Positions 7,956-17,900 of a stretch of 64,000 bases of DNA are shown piece after piece (the first letter of the stretch is position 1; each line of letters starts with the position of its first letter). The stretch comes from Phycisphaeraceae bacterium (lineage in GTDB: Bacteria > Planctomycetota > Phycisphaerae > Phycisphaerales > UBA1924): assembly GCA_019454185.1 (NCBI GenBank), contig CP075368.1:1550001-1614000 (forward strand). The letters run 5' to 3'. Below the pieces are notes generated by a model that saw nothing but the letters and a program-made list of their open reading frames with translations, was not told the origin of the DNA and made no database searches. The translations under genes and the position numbers were made by a program.

Positions 7956-10169
7956 TCAGATCGAGATGCTGCTGACATTCTGGATCAACCAGTTGTCCGG
8001 GTGCAGCGTCGGCTCCCAGAAGGTGCGGATCAGCGACCTGTCAGACGCTCGTCCGAAGATGTTCACCGATCCATCTGCAAGCACCTGCGCGCGAAGCTCG
8101 CCAGTCGGACGCGGTACAAGATCCGTGTCACCCTGCGTCAACTCCCGGATCTTCCACGTGTTGTCCGAGTTCGGCACCCACCAATAGAGCGTCACCTCGC
8201 CGTTGCTCTTGATGCCCGCGATGTTCAGGCCGCCGTCAGGTGTGTGGAACGCGACCACAGACTCTCCCGCGAGCAAGGGCCCCGTCGCGATCGTGGTCAG
8301 GTTCGATGTCGCCCAGAAACCCGCGAACCGAGGGATCCACCAGGTCGTGACGACCTGCCCGGTTTCGTTGACCCCGACGATGTTGATGCCGCTCCAGCGT
8401 GTCTGATACACCGTCAGACCGCCGGTGAACGGGGGGGCTCCTGTGATGTTGCTCAGGTTGGAGAGCACCCAGTACCCCTGAGTCCTCGCGCTGTTCCAGA
8501 TCACTTCGATCTGCCCGCTCGCATTCAGACCCGCGATATTCTGGCCGTTCCATGGCGTCACATAACTGACCAGCCCGCCGACAAAGACCGGCATCTCTCG
8601 ACCGAGCGGCCTCAGAAACTCGTCAGCAACATCGTTGAACGAATAGGCATAGTTCCCGCCTGTCGACGCGCCGGTCTGGCGGTACATCACAAGATCGCCA
8701 TCCGCCGCCAGTCCGGCGATCGTCACCTGTCTCGCGTTGTCGCGAGAGACAAACTGCGTGATCCCGCTCAGGATCACCTGCGAGCCCGAGATCTCAGTCG
8801 TCAGGTTCCGCACCGTCCACTGCCGATCCGCACCCTCGCGGTAGAGATACAGACCGTCCAGCGTCGCGGAAGCGACATACTGCAGGCCGTCCTTCGGATC
8901 GGTCCACATCACGATCTGAGTACTCGGCTTCGTCTGAGGAACGTTCCCGCCCGACGCCGCAATCAGGTCAATCGCCCGCCACACCCCGTCTGTGCGGAGC
9001 ACATACGCAAACGGACGCCCGCTGCCCGCCGCGATGATCGCATCACTCCCAAGGAGCGTCTGCGCGGGTGCCGATGCCGGCGCCGCACGCGTCGCCACGC
9101 CAGCCACGCGGCTCTGAACGCCCTGCTGGCTGATCATTGCAAACGGTGTCAAGGTCGATCCATTGAGAGCGACCGTGAACTGAACCTCCGCAGGCGAGCC
9201 GGTCAGTCTCAGGATAACCGTGCTGCCGCTCAGCGTCCATGTTCCCGCGACTCCCCCGCTCAAATCACCCGCGTCGTAGTCCGCAAGCCCGTAAACAACC
9301 GCCGTTCCGTTCCCGCGCAAATCGAGGAACTGTGCTCCAATACCGGCGGTGCCCGTATTGAAGAGCTGCTGAGCAGCGACGCTCGCCGCGGCTATCCCGA
9401 AGCGATACCCACCGGCGACCTCAGCAACTGTCGCGGTCGTATCGGCACGCGTAGCGATGCCGATGAACAGGTCGCCATCAGACTCACGCATATCCACCGT
9501 CAGCAAAACCGACTTGTCACCACTGAGATACACATGCTCGCCGCGGCTCGTCAGGAACCCGCCCTTGGAGTCCGACGTCGATATCTCTGTGGTTCGTGCG
9601 ACCGGGGGGGCACCGATCGCCGTCGCGAACCAGACGATGAAGTTCCCTGAGATCGAGAGCGTTCCATTCAGAACCGTCGCAGCACCGGTCGTGGGATTCC
9701 ATTGGAACGAGGTCCACGCCCAGTTCCCCGCGAGATCCGCCTGCGTCGCCGCCGTCGGCCTGGAGATCATGTACTGAAGCTGACCGACGCCGGGAGCCGT
9801 ATCCACCCCGGCATACCACCCGGCCGAAAAGCCATTGGCAGACCAGAAGTTCGCCCCGATCTCGATATCACGGCCGTCGGTCCCGATCGTCGGGCGGAGA
9901 AAGAGCCCCCCCCCATCCCGTTGCTCCACCCATTCCCGCGTGAGGGCCGTCCCGGGTGAGCGTCCGGAGGTTCCGGATACAAAGAGCTGCCCCGTAGCAA
10001 GCCCGCTCGGGGTCGCATCACCCTCAACGATGATCGCATCAACAGTTGTGCCCGCACGGTCGAACCCGATGCCGACAAACCCCGCAAGCAGGCGGCGTGG
10101 CTCTAATCCCTCCACCCCGAATGTGGACTCGGCCCCACGACACCGTTCGTGCTTCGAAACCCCTGACAT
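7956..10169 (-). CDS. Secreted LEPR-XLL repeat protein
   Basis: A 737-residue protein beginning MSGVSKHERC and carrying VEGLEPRRLLAG (residues ~20-31), the N-terminal LEPR-XLL tag seen on many planctomycete surface proteins. The N-terminal half has beta-rich repeats of about 65 residues; the C-terminal ~380 residues contain repeated blades of the form 'W.G.NI.G.n..G.......WWIPR..G.W..SNLT', suggesting a beta-propeller-like fold. That C-terminal domain aligns end to end with the C-terminus of the divergent neighbour. The start at 10169 is supported by AGGGAG six bases upstream; the frame stays open to 10346 but without a better start. Function unknown; an extracellular binding or structural role is inferred. 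Confidence 0.85.
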   Translation of the reverse strand: MSGVSKHERCRGAESTFGVEGLEPRRLLAGFVGIGFDRAGTTVDAIIVEGDATPSGLATGQLFVSGTSGRSPGTALTREWVEQRDGGGLFLRPTIGTDGRDIEIGANFWSANGFSAGWYAGVDTAPGVGQLQYMISRPTAATQADLAGNWAWTSFQWNPTTGAATVLNGTLSISGNFIVWFATAIGAPPVARTTEISTSDSKGGFLTSRGEHVYLSGDKSVLLTVDMRESDGDLFIGIATRADTTATVAEVAGGYRFGIAAASVAAQQLFNTGTAGIGAQFLDLRGNGTAVVYGLADYDAGDLSGGVAGTWTLSGSTVILRLTGSPAEVQFTVALNGSTLTPFAMISQQGVQSRVAGVATRAAPASAPAQTLLGSDAIIAAGSGRPFAYVLRTDGVWRAIDLIAASGGNVPQTKPSTQIVMWTDPKDGLQYVASATLDGLYLYREGADRQWTVRNLTTEISGSQVILSGITQFVSRDNARQVTIAGLAADGDLVMYRQTGASTGGNYAYSFNDVADEFLRPLGREMPVFVGGLVSYVTPWNGQNIAGLNASGQIEVIWNSARTQGYWVLSNLSNITGAPPFTGGLTVYQTRWSGINIVGVNETGQVVTTWWIPRFAGFWATSNLTTIATGPLLAGESVVAFHTPDGGLNIAGIKSNGEVTLYWWVPNSDNTWKIRELTQGDTDLVPRPTGELRAQVLADGSVNIFGRASDRSLIRTFWEPTLHPDNWLIQNVSSISI

Positions 10170-10586
10170 CTCGAACTCCCTGCTGCTTTCATCCAGCCGC
10201 CCGCACGCCACCCGATATCGGGCGAGATCCGATGCGCGCGTACAGGATGAGTTCCCCGGTCTCGTTGCGTACCCGCCCTCACAAGCCCCCATCATCATAC
10301 CAGAATAAGCACGCCGAAGTAGCAAACGTTCGCAGACAAACCGCATTACGAGCTATCCCCCCTTAGAACGCCCGAGAATCAGAGCCGGATGCTCCCAGCC
10401 GAACAATCCCATCATCCGACAAGCCGACAGACGAAACTCAACCCCCGAACGGCATCCAACTTGACTCGGCAGCCGAATACAGGGAAGGATACAGAAGAGA
10501 CGGGGGGACGTGCCGCTCGACAGGCGAGAGTGGCAGCTTGGTCGCCCCGGCGCGACGAGTCCCCAGCGTGATGACCGGAGGGAACG
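10170..10586. promoter_or_regulatory. Divergent intergenic region between the two paralogous secreted proteins
   Basis: A 417-bp gap between two genes that point away from each other, so both promoters should lie here. It contains a perfect 12-bp palindrome CCCGATATCGGG (about 10210-10221) and a good ribosome-binding site, GGAGGG, seven bases before the ATG at 10587. I see no convincing -35/-10 pair, no RNA gene and no open frame with coding character. Confidence 0.4.
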
Positions 10587-12428
10587 ATGGCCCGCGATCT
10601 GATTCTGCGCGCGACGAAGAGCCGCATCGGCAACTTCTCCGACTCGCAAGCCAAAGCAAAAACACTCGAAACACTCGAGCAGCGCGTCGTGCTCGCCGCG
10701 CCGTTCGCCTTCGATCCGAACAACACGATCGTCGAACTCCAGACGACGATGGGCAGCATCCGCATCGAGCTCTTCGACACCATCGCGCCAGGCACCGTGC
10801 AGAACTTCCTGACGCTCGTCCAGAACGATCGATACGACCGGTCCTTCTTCCATCGCCACGCAACCAACTTCGTGATCCAGGGCGGCGGTTACTCATACAC
10901 GGCCGAAGATGGTCTCGGCGATGTCGTCCACAACGGCAAGATCCAGAACGAGTACGGCCGCTCGAACCTCGCCCGCACGCTCGCCATGGCCAAGCAGGAC
11001 GGCGACCCCAACTCCGCCACCAGCCAGTTCTTCTTCAACCTCTCAGACAACTCCTCCAATCTCAACAATCAGAACGGCGGCTTCACGGTCTTTGCCCAGG
11101 TCTACGACGACGACTCATGGGCAGTCGTCCAGGCGATCGCGGGCCTTCAGATCGTGAACTTCGGCAATCCCTTTACCACCACACCCGTCACCGAGAACTT
11201 TGATCCCCAAGCCGGTGCCGTCGACGAATCATGGTTTGTCTACATCAACGACGCGGTCGTGATCCACACCCCCCAGGGCGTCCTGACCTCCCTGCTCAAC
11301 GCCGTTCCGAACGTATCGGCCGGCCCGAACGGGACCGCCGTCGTCGCCGTGCTCAACGAGTTCGGGCAGACCACGATCTACCAGCGTCTCAGCGGCTCAT
11401 CCCAATGGGTCGCCGTCGATCCCGACCGCGACCAGACGCTCCCCACGCCCAGCAAGAACCTCGTCACATGGCGTGACCCCAAGGACAGCCGCTTCTACGC
11501 CGCCGTCCCGACATCGGGCGGCCTCCTCCTCTACACCAACACCGCCGCGGGCGTCTGGACAACCCGCAACCTCACATCAGAGATCTCCGGCGCGGGCATC
11601 ATCGATTCCGAGATCACGCAGTGGAAAACCAACGCCACGCGCAACAACGTCTTCCGCATCGTCGGCGTCATGGCGAACGGCGATGTTGTTCAATACGAGC
11701 AGACCGTGACCGTTCTCTCCGGCGGCGGCTATCGCTGGAACTTCAAGAACCTCTCCGACGATCTCCGTGCGATCAATGCCACCACACCTGACTTCCAGGG
11801 CCGTCTCATCGCATACTCCACCGCGTGGGACGCCTGGCACATCGCCGGACTCGACTCCGCAGGCCAGATCCAGACCATCTGGCGCGGCCCTCGCATGAGC
11901 CAGTGGGTGCTCTCGAATCTCAGCACCATCACCGGTGCCCCCGCTCTCTCCGGCGGACTCTCCGTCTATCTCACGCCATGGAAGGGCATCAACCTCGCCG
12001 GCGTTGACTCTTCCGGAAACCTCCAGATCACCTGGTGGATTCCGCGCTTCGAAGGGACGTGGGTCGTCTCCAATCTGACCAGCTCGATCTCGGCACCCGC
12101 GGTCTTCGGCGAGTCGATCACATCCTTCAACACGCCATCCGGCGGCCTGAACATCGCTGCCCGAACCACCGACAACGACGTCGTCGTCTTCTGGTGGGTC
12201 CCGGGAGCACCCGGAAATCTCTGGCGGGTCCAGAACGTCACCACGATCGTCTCAACCTCCACAACGCCCCTGGCCCTCTCGGGCGAACTCAGCGCGACCG
12301 CCAGCGGCGACGGCATCACAAGCATCGTCGGCCGAGGACCCGGAGGCAAGGTCGTCCGCTACTTCGGATCCGTCACCGGACAGACATGGTCGATGGAGGA
12401 CCTCTCCTCCATCGCGACTGTCGTCTGA
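10587..12428 (+). CDS. Secreted cyclophilin-type peptidyl-prolyl isomerase with C-terminal repeat domain
   Basis: A 613-residue protein. Residues ~28-38 (LETLEQRVVLA) are a variant of the LEPR-XLL tag; residues ~45-215 form a cyclophilin domain (VELQTTMGSIRIELFDTIAPGTVQNFL, YDRSFFHRHATNFVIQGGGY, then AMAKQDGDPNSATSQFFFNL and FTVFAQVYDD), with the catalytic-region FHR and the QFFFNL core visible. The remaining ~380 residues are beta-propeller-like repeats (WRDPKD, WKGINLAGVDSSG, WWIPRFEGTW, SNLT) that align along their full length with the C-terminus of the divergent neighbour. Likely exported; cis-trans isomerisation of Xaa-Pro bonds in extracellular proteins is inferred from the family. It ends six bases before the convergent peptidase fusion. 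Confidence 0.88.
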   Translation: MARDLILRATKSRIGNFSDSQAKAKTLETLEQRVVLAAPFAFDPNNTIVELQTTMGSIRIELFDTIAPGTVQNFLTLVQNDRYDRSFFHRHATNFVIQGGGYSYTAEDGLGDVVHNGKIQNEYGRSNLARTLAMAKQDGDPNSATSQFFFNLSDNSSNLNNQNGGFTVFAQVYDDDSWAVVQAIAGLQIVNFGNPFTTTPVTENFDPQAGAVDESWFVYINDAVVIHTPQGVLTSLLNAVPNVSAGPNGTAVVAVLNEFGQTTIYQRLSGSSQWVAVDPDRDQTLPTPSKNLVTWRDPKDSRFYAAVPTSGGLLLYTNTAAGVWTTRNLTSEISGAGIIDSEITQWKTNATRNNVFRIVGVMANGDVVQYEQTVTVLSGGGYRWNFKNLSDDLRAINATTPDFQGRLIAYSTAWDAWHIAGLDSAGQIQTIWRGPRMSQWVLSNLSTITGAPALSGGLSVYLTPWKGINLAGVDSSGNLQITWWIPRFEGTWVVSNLTSSISAPAVFGESITSFNTPSGGLNIAARTTDNDVVVFWWVPGAPGNLWRVQNVTTIVSTSTTPLALSGELSATASGDGITSIVGRGPGGKVVRYFGSVTGQTWSMEDLSSIATVV

Positions 12429-12433
12429 TCGCT

Positions 12434-15400
12434 TCAGCGAGAGCGGATCGCCACTCCGCCATCAGACTCCGATGAACGCTCAGGGCGTTCCGCCGGGCGG
12501 CTATCCCGCATCTCGATAATGAACTCGTACATCATCCGTCGGTAGAAATCGCCGAAGAGCCCGTGCCGGTATCCGGGCATCACCATCACGCGAAACTGCT
12601 TCTTCGCCTTCTGCAACGCGTCGATCAGGCGGATCGCGTGCTGCATGTGGACATTGTCATCCATCGTGCCGTGCGCGATGAGAAGACGCCCGCTCAGGTT
12701 CTTCGCACCCTCAACGACGCTCGTCTCCTTGTAGCCATCCGGGTTGGCTTGCGGCGTGAGCATGTACCGCTCGGTGTAGATGGTGTCGTACAGCGTCCAA
12801 TCCGTCACCGGCGCGCCCGCGATTCCCGCTGCGAACAAGTCCGAGCGAGTCATGCAGTACGCGGTGAGATAGCCGCCGAACGAGTGCCCGTGCATCCCGA
12901 TCCGAGACGCATCGACATACGGACGAGACTTGATCCATTCAATCGCTGTCCGCACATCTTCGAACTCAGCAGCACCCATGCGCTTGTACGTCGTCCACGC
13001 CGAGCGCGCCCCCTTACCGCTCGCCGAGTACGGATCGGCCCTGAACAGAATAAACCCCTCATGTGCCAGCACATGCTCCCACAACAAAGCACCCCACGCA
13101 TCTCGCACCGTCGGAGCGTGAGGGCCGCCGTAAGTCTGGAACCAGACCGGATATACCTTCTCAGGATCAAACCCCGGCGGATACAGGATGCTCCCTTCCA
13201 TCACATACGGCTCACGCCCTTCCCGCTCGACCGGGATCTGCACAAGCTCATACGCACCCCGCCTGTACTTCACGAGATCTCGCACGGGATTCGTGTCGAG
13301 CATCCGGACAATCTCCCCATCCATCCCTCGAAGGGCGACCCGCGCAGTCGTCGCATGCGTCGACCACGTGTCGATGAAGTACTCCCCTTTCGGCGCAACC
13401 GAGACGCTGTGATGACCCGGCTCCCGCGTGAGCCGCTCCATCCCCGTGCCATCGAACCGAACCCGGTAGAGATTCTCGGCGATGTGCGAATCGGCGGTGC
13501 CTGTGAAATACAGCCACCCCGATTCCTCATCAACGCGAGCGATCGAACGCACCTCCCAGTCCCCAGACGTCACCGGCTCGACCCGCTTGCCGTCGCGATC
13601 GGCCTTGTACACGTGCTTCCAACCAGTCCGCTCGCTTATCCACAGGAACGAACCATCCTTGAGGAAACGGGGCTCGCCCTGCCATTCAACCCACGCACCA
13701 GTCGTCTCTCTCCAAAGCGTCTCGGGACGGCCGCCCGTGTTCGAGCACGCAGTGACATCCATCCACGTCTGAAAGCGATCCTGGATGCACACAAGCAATC
13801 GCGAACCACCCTGCAGCCACGCCACACCAGGAACGATGTAGTTGCCTGCCTCATACGCGCTCAGATCCACCCAACGCGGCTCGCTTCCCGCAATCGTCAC
13901 GATCCCCACCCTCACATCAGGATTCGGCTCGCCGACACGCGGATATCGCGTCCGCTCCACATTCTGCGGCTCAGGATTGTCATCCACAATGACAAACTCG
14001 GGCACGCGTGTGCTGTCCGTCTCAAGAAACGCGATGCGTGAAGAGTCAGGGCTCCACCAATACGCCTGCCAGTTCCTGTTGAACAACTCCTCGAAGTACA
14101 CCCAGCCGGCCTTGCCGCACTCAACCAACCCCGCCCCTGTAGTCGTCAATTGCCGAGTCGTCTGCGTCTCGACATCGACCATCCACAGGTTCTTGTCGCG
14201 AACGAATGCCACAAAGCGTCCGTCAGGACTGAAAGTCGCCAGCTCCTCACGCTCAGGCGAACTCGTCAGCCGCACCGCAACGGATCCGTCCATCTTGCAG
14301 TAGTAAAGGTCGTTCTCGTGCTCGACAAAGAACGCGTCGCGTGACGCCGTGAATCGACGAGAGCCGCTGGTAGACAACCGGTCCGCGGTCCTCGCATCAA
14401 GAACAGGAATCTTGGCGAGCGCCCCCGCCATCACGCGATCCTCAGCATGCAACTCCATCCGCCCGGTCGCGGCATGAACCCGCCACGTCTTCCCATCCTT
14501 CCGCTGAAGAAAGTGCTCGCCATCATCCCGCCAGTTCAAGCCGCCCACCGGCGAACCCGCCAGGTCCGGAGCGGGACGCTTCTCATACACCGTCTCATAG
14601 GTGAGAGGCAGATCAGTCTGTTGATCCTCGGGCAACGCCGGTGCCCCCAGACTCAGGATCGGCGTCGCGCTCGCAACCCGCAGAACAGGATACTCGTTCC
14701 CCTCCTCCACTCCATCAACCAACCCCCACGCCGCAAGCCCATCCTCCGCCATCGGCTCAAGCAGGTACGCCGCGAGCGTACCGAGCGGCTGCGCAGTCGA
14801 GACCAGCCACCACCCCGCAGGCACACGCTGCATCCCCTCCGCCTCCACCGAGTCGATCGCCACCAGCGTCCGCCCCTGGAACGGCCTGGCTCCTTTGACG
14901 ACCCGGTCCAGTCGCTGAACGATCACGTCGAGTTCGATATCTTCCCGTGTCTCCTCGACCCTGATTCCATGCCGCTGAAGCCGTTGCACCAACTCCGTCA
15001 TCGCGGGCGGCAGCAGATACGCAGGCGCGCGCTGCGTCGTCAGCGTCGGCACCCAACGATCGATCCGTCGCACCTCATACTCCCGATGTGTATCCGTGCG
15101 CTCGCTGCGCCCGTCACGCATCTCTTCCACATATCCCAGGACGGTGACGGGCTCCTCGAATGCCTCCGCTGCCGCCCTCAGTACGATCTCCGATCCCGAC
15201 TCGCCCGCCTTGATCGTCCGCTCATCCGCCTTCGCGATGAGATCTCGGATCTTGCGCTGATTCGACGAGGCAAACCGCAGAATCTCCTCGCAGAACGCCC
15301 TGGTACACAAGATCCGATCCTTGAACGGCGCATAGACATACGCCTCCGAGAGCAACGCGATGCGGTTCCGCATCCCGACATATCCCTCGTTGTAACGCGG

Positions 15401-16246
15401 AATCGCGGGGTATGACCGCCACTCCGTGTGCTCGTTCGCGAAATCGCCGTACCAGAACGTCTCATACCCGGTCGTCTCAAGCACACGCTGATCGACCGCA
15501 GGCAGCAGCACATCCGACGCATACGTGCGAATCCCCTCGTCCACAGCCGGGTGGCGAGGCGACGAATAGGTCAGCGTGTACCGATGGAACGAGCCGTTCG
15601 TGGTGTGGCAATCCACAACGATCGCCGGATCCCACTCGTTGAACACACGCACGAGCGCTCTCGTCTCTGGCGCATCCATTTTGACAAAGTCACGGTTGAG
15701 ATCCAGCCCGAGCGCGTTCTCACGGATCCCGACCCCGCCCGGCGGCCCTGCCTGATGCGCCCTGTTCTTCGCATCGATTCGCTCGTTGCCGTCCGGGTTG
15801 TAGTTCGGAATAACGAGAACGACCAGATTCTCGAGCACACCCGGCTCTGTAGCGAGTGCAAGCTCGCGAGCGAGCATCAGCAGCGCCTCTTTACCCTCCA
15901 CCTCTCCCGCGTGGATGTTGCCGAGAAGCAGCACAACAAGACGATTTGCCCCCTTCGCGCCCGCCGCGTCCGCTATCGGCTCCTTCCCCAGAACCAGCAT
16001 CGGGATCTCGCGACCCTCTCCAGTCTCGCCGATCGTGATGACCGTCGCACGCTCTGATTGTTCAGCGATCGCACGCATCAACGCAAGCACATCATCATGC
16101 TTCGTCGTGCGCTCAAACCCGCTCCGCTCCGCCTCGGTGAGCAAGGCAGGATCCAGTCCCCCATCACTCTCGGCCTGGGCATATGCCTGGCACGCGAACA
16201 AGCCGAGGAAGACCGAAGCCGTAACCGCAGTGATTGTTCGAAGCAT
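12434..16246 (-). CDS. M14 carboxypeptidase / S9 prolyl-oligopeptidase (DPP-IV-like) fusion
   Basis: A 1270-residue exported enzyme. After a signal peptide (MLRTITAVTASVFLGLFA...AYAQA) comes an M14 zinc carboxypeptidase domain with the metal ligands HAGE (His112, Glu115) and the third ligand in DCHTTNG (His214), plus the LDLNRDF substrate-binding stretch. Then a beta-propeller DPP-IV N-terminal region (ATFSPDGRFVAFVRDKNLW, WSPDSSRIAFLETD) and an alpha/beta-hydrolase with the Ser nucleophile GHSFGG, an Asp in GTMDDNVH and His in GYRHGLFG complete a full S9B peptidase. Both catalytic units look intact. Start at 16246 is chosen for the signal peptide and upstream GGAGA. Likely takes up or recycles peptides by sequential exo-cleavage (inferred). 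Confidence 0.9.
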   Translation of the reverse strand: MLRTITAVTASVFLGLFACQAYAQAESDGGLDPALLTEAERSGFERTTKHDDVLALMRAIAEQSERATVITIGETGEGREIPMLVLGKEPIADAAGAKGANRLVVLLLGNIHAGEVEGKEALLMLARELALATEPGVLENLVVLVIPNYNPDGNERIDAKNRAHQAGPPGGVGIRENALGLDLNRDFVKMDAPETRALVRVFNEWDPAIVVDCHTTNGSFHRYTLTYSSPRHPAVDEGIRTYASDVLLPAVDQRVLETTGYETFWYGDFANEHTEWRSYPAIPRYNEGYVGMRNRIALLSEAYVYAPFKDRILCTRAFCEEILRFASSNQRKIRDLIAKADERTIKAGESGSEIVLRAAAEAFEEPVTVLGYVEEMRDGRSERTDTHREYEVRRIDRWVPTLTTQRAPAYLLPPAMTELVQRLQRHGIRVEETREDIELDVIVQRLDRVVKGARPFQGRTLVAIDSVEAEGMQRVPAGWWLVSTAQPLGTLAAYLLEPMAEDGLAAWGLVDGVEEGNEYPVLRVASATPILSLGAPALPEDQQTDLPLTYETVYEKRPAPDLAGSPVGGLNWRDDGEHFLQRKDGKTWRVHAATGRMELHAEDRVMAGALAKIPVLDARTADRLSTSGSRRFTASRDAFFVEHENDLYYCKMDGSVAVRLTSSPEREELATFSPDGRFVAFVRDKNLWMVDVETQTTRQLTTTGAGLVECGKAGWVYFEELFNRNWQAYWWSPDSSRIAFLETDSTRVPEFVIVDDNPEPQNVERTRYPRVGEPNPDVRVGIVTIAGSEPRWVDLSAYEAGNYIVPGVAWLQGGSRLLVCIQDRFQTWMDVTACSNTGGRPETLWRETTGAWVEWQGEPRFLKDGSFLWISERTGWKHVYKADRDGKRVEPVTSGDWEVRSIARVDEESGWLYFTGTADSHIAENLYRVRFDGTGMERLTREPGHHSVSVAPKGEYFIDTWSTHATTARVALRGMDGEIVRMLDTNPVRDLVKYRRGAYELVQIPVEREGREPYVMEGSILYPPGFDPEKVYPVWFQTYGGPHAPTVRDAWGALLWEHVLAHEGFILFRADPYSASGKGARSAWTTYKRMGAAEFEDVRTAIEWIKSRPYVDASRIGMHGHSFGGYLTAYCMTRSDLFAAGIAGAPVTDWTLYDTIYTERYMLTPQANPDGYKETSVVEGAKNLSGRLLIAHGTMDDNVHMQHAIRLIDALQKAKKQFRVMVMPGYRHGLFGDFYRRMMYEFIIEMRDSRPAERPERSSESDGGVAIRSR

Positions 16247-16354
16247 CGAGAAAGTCTCCGTCAGACGCCGACGTGAGCGTCGAGTGTGTAGAGGATACCG
16301 CCTGCCGAAGAATCCGTTGTGCTGACCATGGCCGCACATGTGATCGCGCCCACA

Positions 16355-17695
16355 TCATGGACGCAGCAGTGAAGCCCCGCCCTGCTTCACGACCACACCC
16401 CCAACCATCACAAACCTGACGTCGAGAAGCGTGCGCACATCATCGAGCGGGCTCGTCGCCGTCGCGATCAGATCCGCCGCCATTCCCGGCCTGATCGCAC
16501 CAACCACCCCGGTCAGCCCACACAGATCCGCGGCATTCACTGTCGCGCTCACGATCGCATCCGACGCCGACATCCCCGCCTCCGTCATGTAGAGAAACTC
16601 CCGGGCGTTGATCCCGTGAGCACACACACCGGCATCCGTCCCGAAAGCGATCCGCACACCCGCGCGATGGGCCCTCCCGAACGCCTCCTGGATGACGGGC
16701 CCCACCTGCCTCGCCTTCGCAGCGACGGCTGCTGGGTAATACCCTGGAACCGCGGCGTTCTCCTCCACAGTCTTGCCCGCGATGATCGTCGGCACGAGGT
16801 ACGTGCCGCGCTCTCGCATCAGCTCCAACGCCTCATCATCCAAAAACGTCCCGTGCTCAATCGAGTCCACACCCGCCAGAACCGCCGCCTTGATCCCTCG
16901 CGTGCCATGCGCATGACACGCCACCCGCTTCCCGAGAAGATGCGCCGTCTCGACAATCGCACGCAACTCATCGGCAAAGAGCTGCTGTTCAGTGCCCGCG
17001 CCGATGTTCGATAGCACCCCTCCCGTCGCCGTCAGCTTGATGCAATCCGCACCCCGCTTCACCTGATGACGCACCGCCCTGCGGCACGCATCCACGCCAT
17101 CCACAACCCCGTTCGCCGGAGTCGGCACCGGAAACAGGTCGTCTCTGAATCCATTCGTGTCATCGCCGTGTCCCCCAGTTGGCGTGATCCCCTCTCCAGA
17201 GACGAGCACACGGGGACCACTCACCTTCCCCGATTCAATCGCATCCCGAAGTGCAAAGACTGCATCACCAGACGAGCCGACGTCACGGACCGTCGTGAAT
17301 CCGGCCAGCAGAGTCTTATGAGCATTCTCCAGCGCCCGAAAAGCTCGATCGGCATCGGATTCCTGCAGCATCCTCAAACGGATGTCAGCAGTGAACTCCG
17401 TCGAAAGATGCACGTGGCAGTCGATCAAGCCCGGCAGCACAAACTGATCGGCAAGATCGATAATCTGGGCAGTCTGGGGGATCGAATCCCCACCCCTCCC
17501 GACGTTCTCGATCAATCCACCCCGCACCACGACAACCGCATCTTTGATCGGTGGCTGGCCAGGTTCAGCCAGAAGCCAACCGCACCGTATCACAAGCACG
17601 TCTTGGTCCGCACCCTCAGCACGAGCACCCCCCCATGACCCGAACATGATCGATGCGAGTACCCCCACCAACCAACAGCCCACACTTCGTGACAT
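16355..17695 (-). CDS. Secreted metal-dependent amidohydrolase (Xaa-Pro dipeptidase-like)
   Basis: A 446-residue amidohydrolase with a signal peptide (ends near GGARAEG), the metal-binding DCHVH (His94, His96), the bridging Lys in KLTATGG, then His in CHAHG, His in EHGTF and the catalytic Asp in FGTDAG. The order HxH-K-H-H-D is that of the imidazolonepropionase / prolidase-like amidohydrolase subfamily. The start at 17695 has AAGGAG nine bases upstream. It shares orientation with the downstream peptidase fusion, so a role in extracytoplasmic dipeptide breakdown is plausible but not proven; the exact substrate cannot be read from sequence. Confidence 0.87.
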   Translation of the reverse strand: MSRSVGCWLVGVLASIMFGSWGGARAEGADQDVLVIRCGWLLAEPGQPPIKDAVVVVRGGLIENVGRGGDSIPQTAQIIDLADQFVLPGLIDCHVHLSTEFTADIRLRMLQESDADRAFRALENAHKTLLAGFTTVRDVGSSGDAVFALRDAIESGKVSGPRVLVSGEGITPTGGHGDDTNGFRDDLFPVPTPANGVVDGVDACRRAVRHQVKRGADCIKLTATGGVLSNIGAGTEQQLFADELRAIVETAHLLGKRVACHAHGTRGIKAAVLAGVDSIEHGTFLDDEALELMRERGTYLVPTIIAGKTVEENAAVPGYYPAAVAAKARQVGPVIQEAFGRAHRAGVRIAFGTDAGVCAHGINAREFLYMTEAGMSASDAIVSATVNAADLCGLTGVVGAIRPGMAADLIATATSPLDDVRTLLDVRFVMVGGVVVKQGGASLLRP

Positions 17696-17852
17696 TGACA
17701 GACTCCTTGCGTCCCTAGCCAGCATAACAGATCCGAGCCGGCTGCTGCCACCACTGCATAAACGTCCAGAATCACACCCTTCCAATCCTCATCTCTTTAT
17801 CACACAACAGGTTGCTTTCTACGCCCTAAACCTGTACTTTCTCTGTTGAACA

Positions 17853-17876
17853 CCCTCAGTCCGTGTCGGACGAGGG
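17853..17876 (+). other. Stem-loop in the leader of the PEP-CTERM-like gene
   Basis: CCCTC (17853-17857) pairs with GAGGG (17872-17876), with an inner TCC/GGA pairing. It lies about 25 bp before the start codon and just upstream of GGAGAG, where it could affect translation or mRNA stability. No known riboswitch is recognised. Confidence 0.35.
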
Positions 17877-17900
17877 CAGACACCAATCGGAGAGAGTGAC

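Noticed and set aside
8001..9650. 549-codon plus-strand frame over the LEPR-XLL gene
   Set aside because: Arg/His/Pro-rich shadow; the minus-strand frame has repeats and a signal tag.
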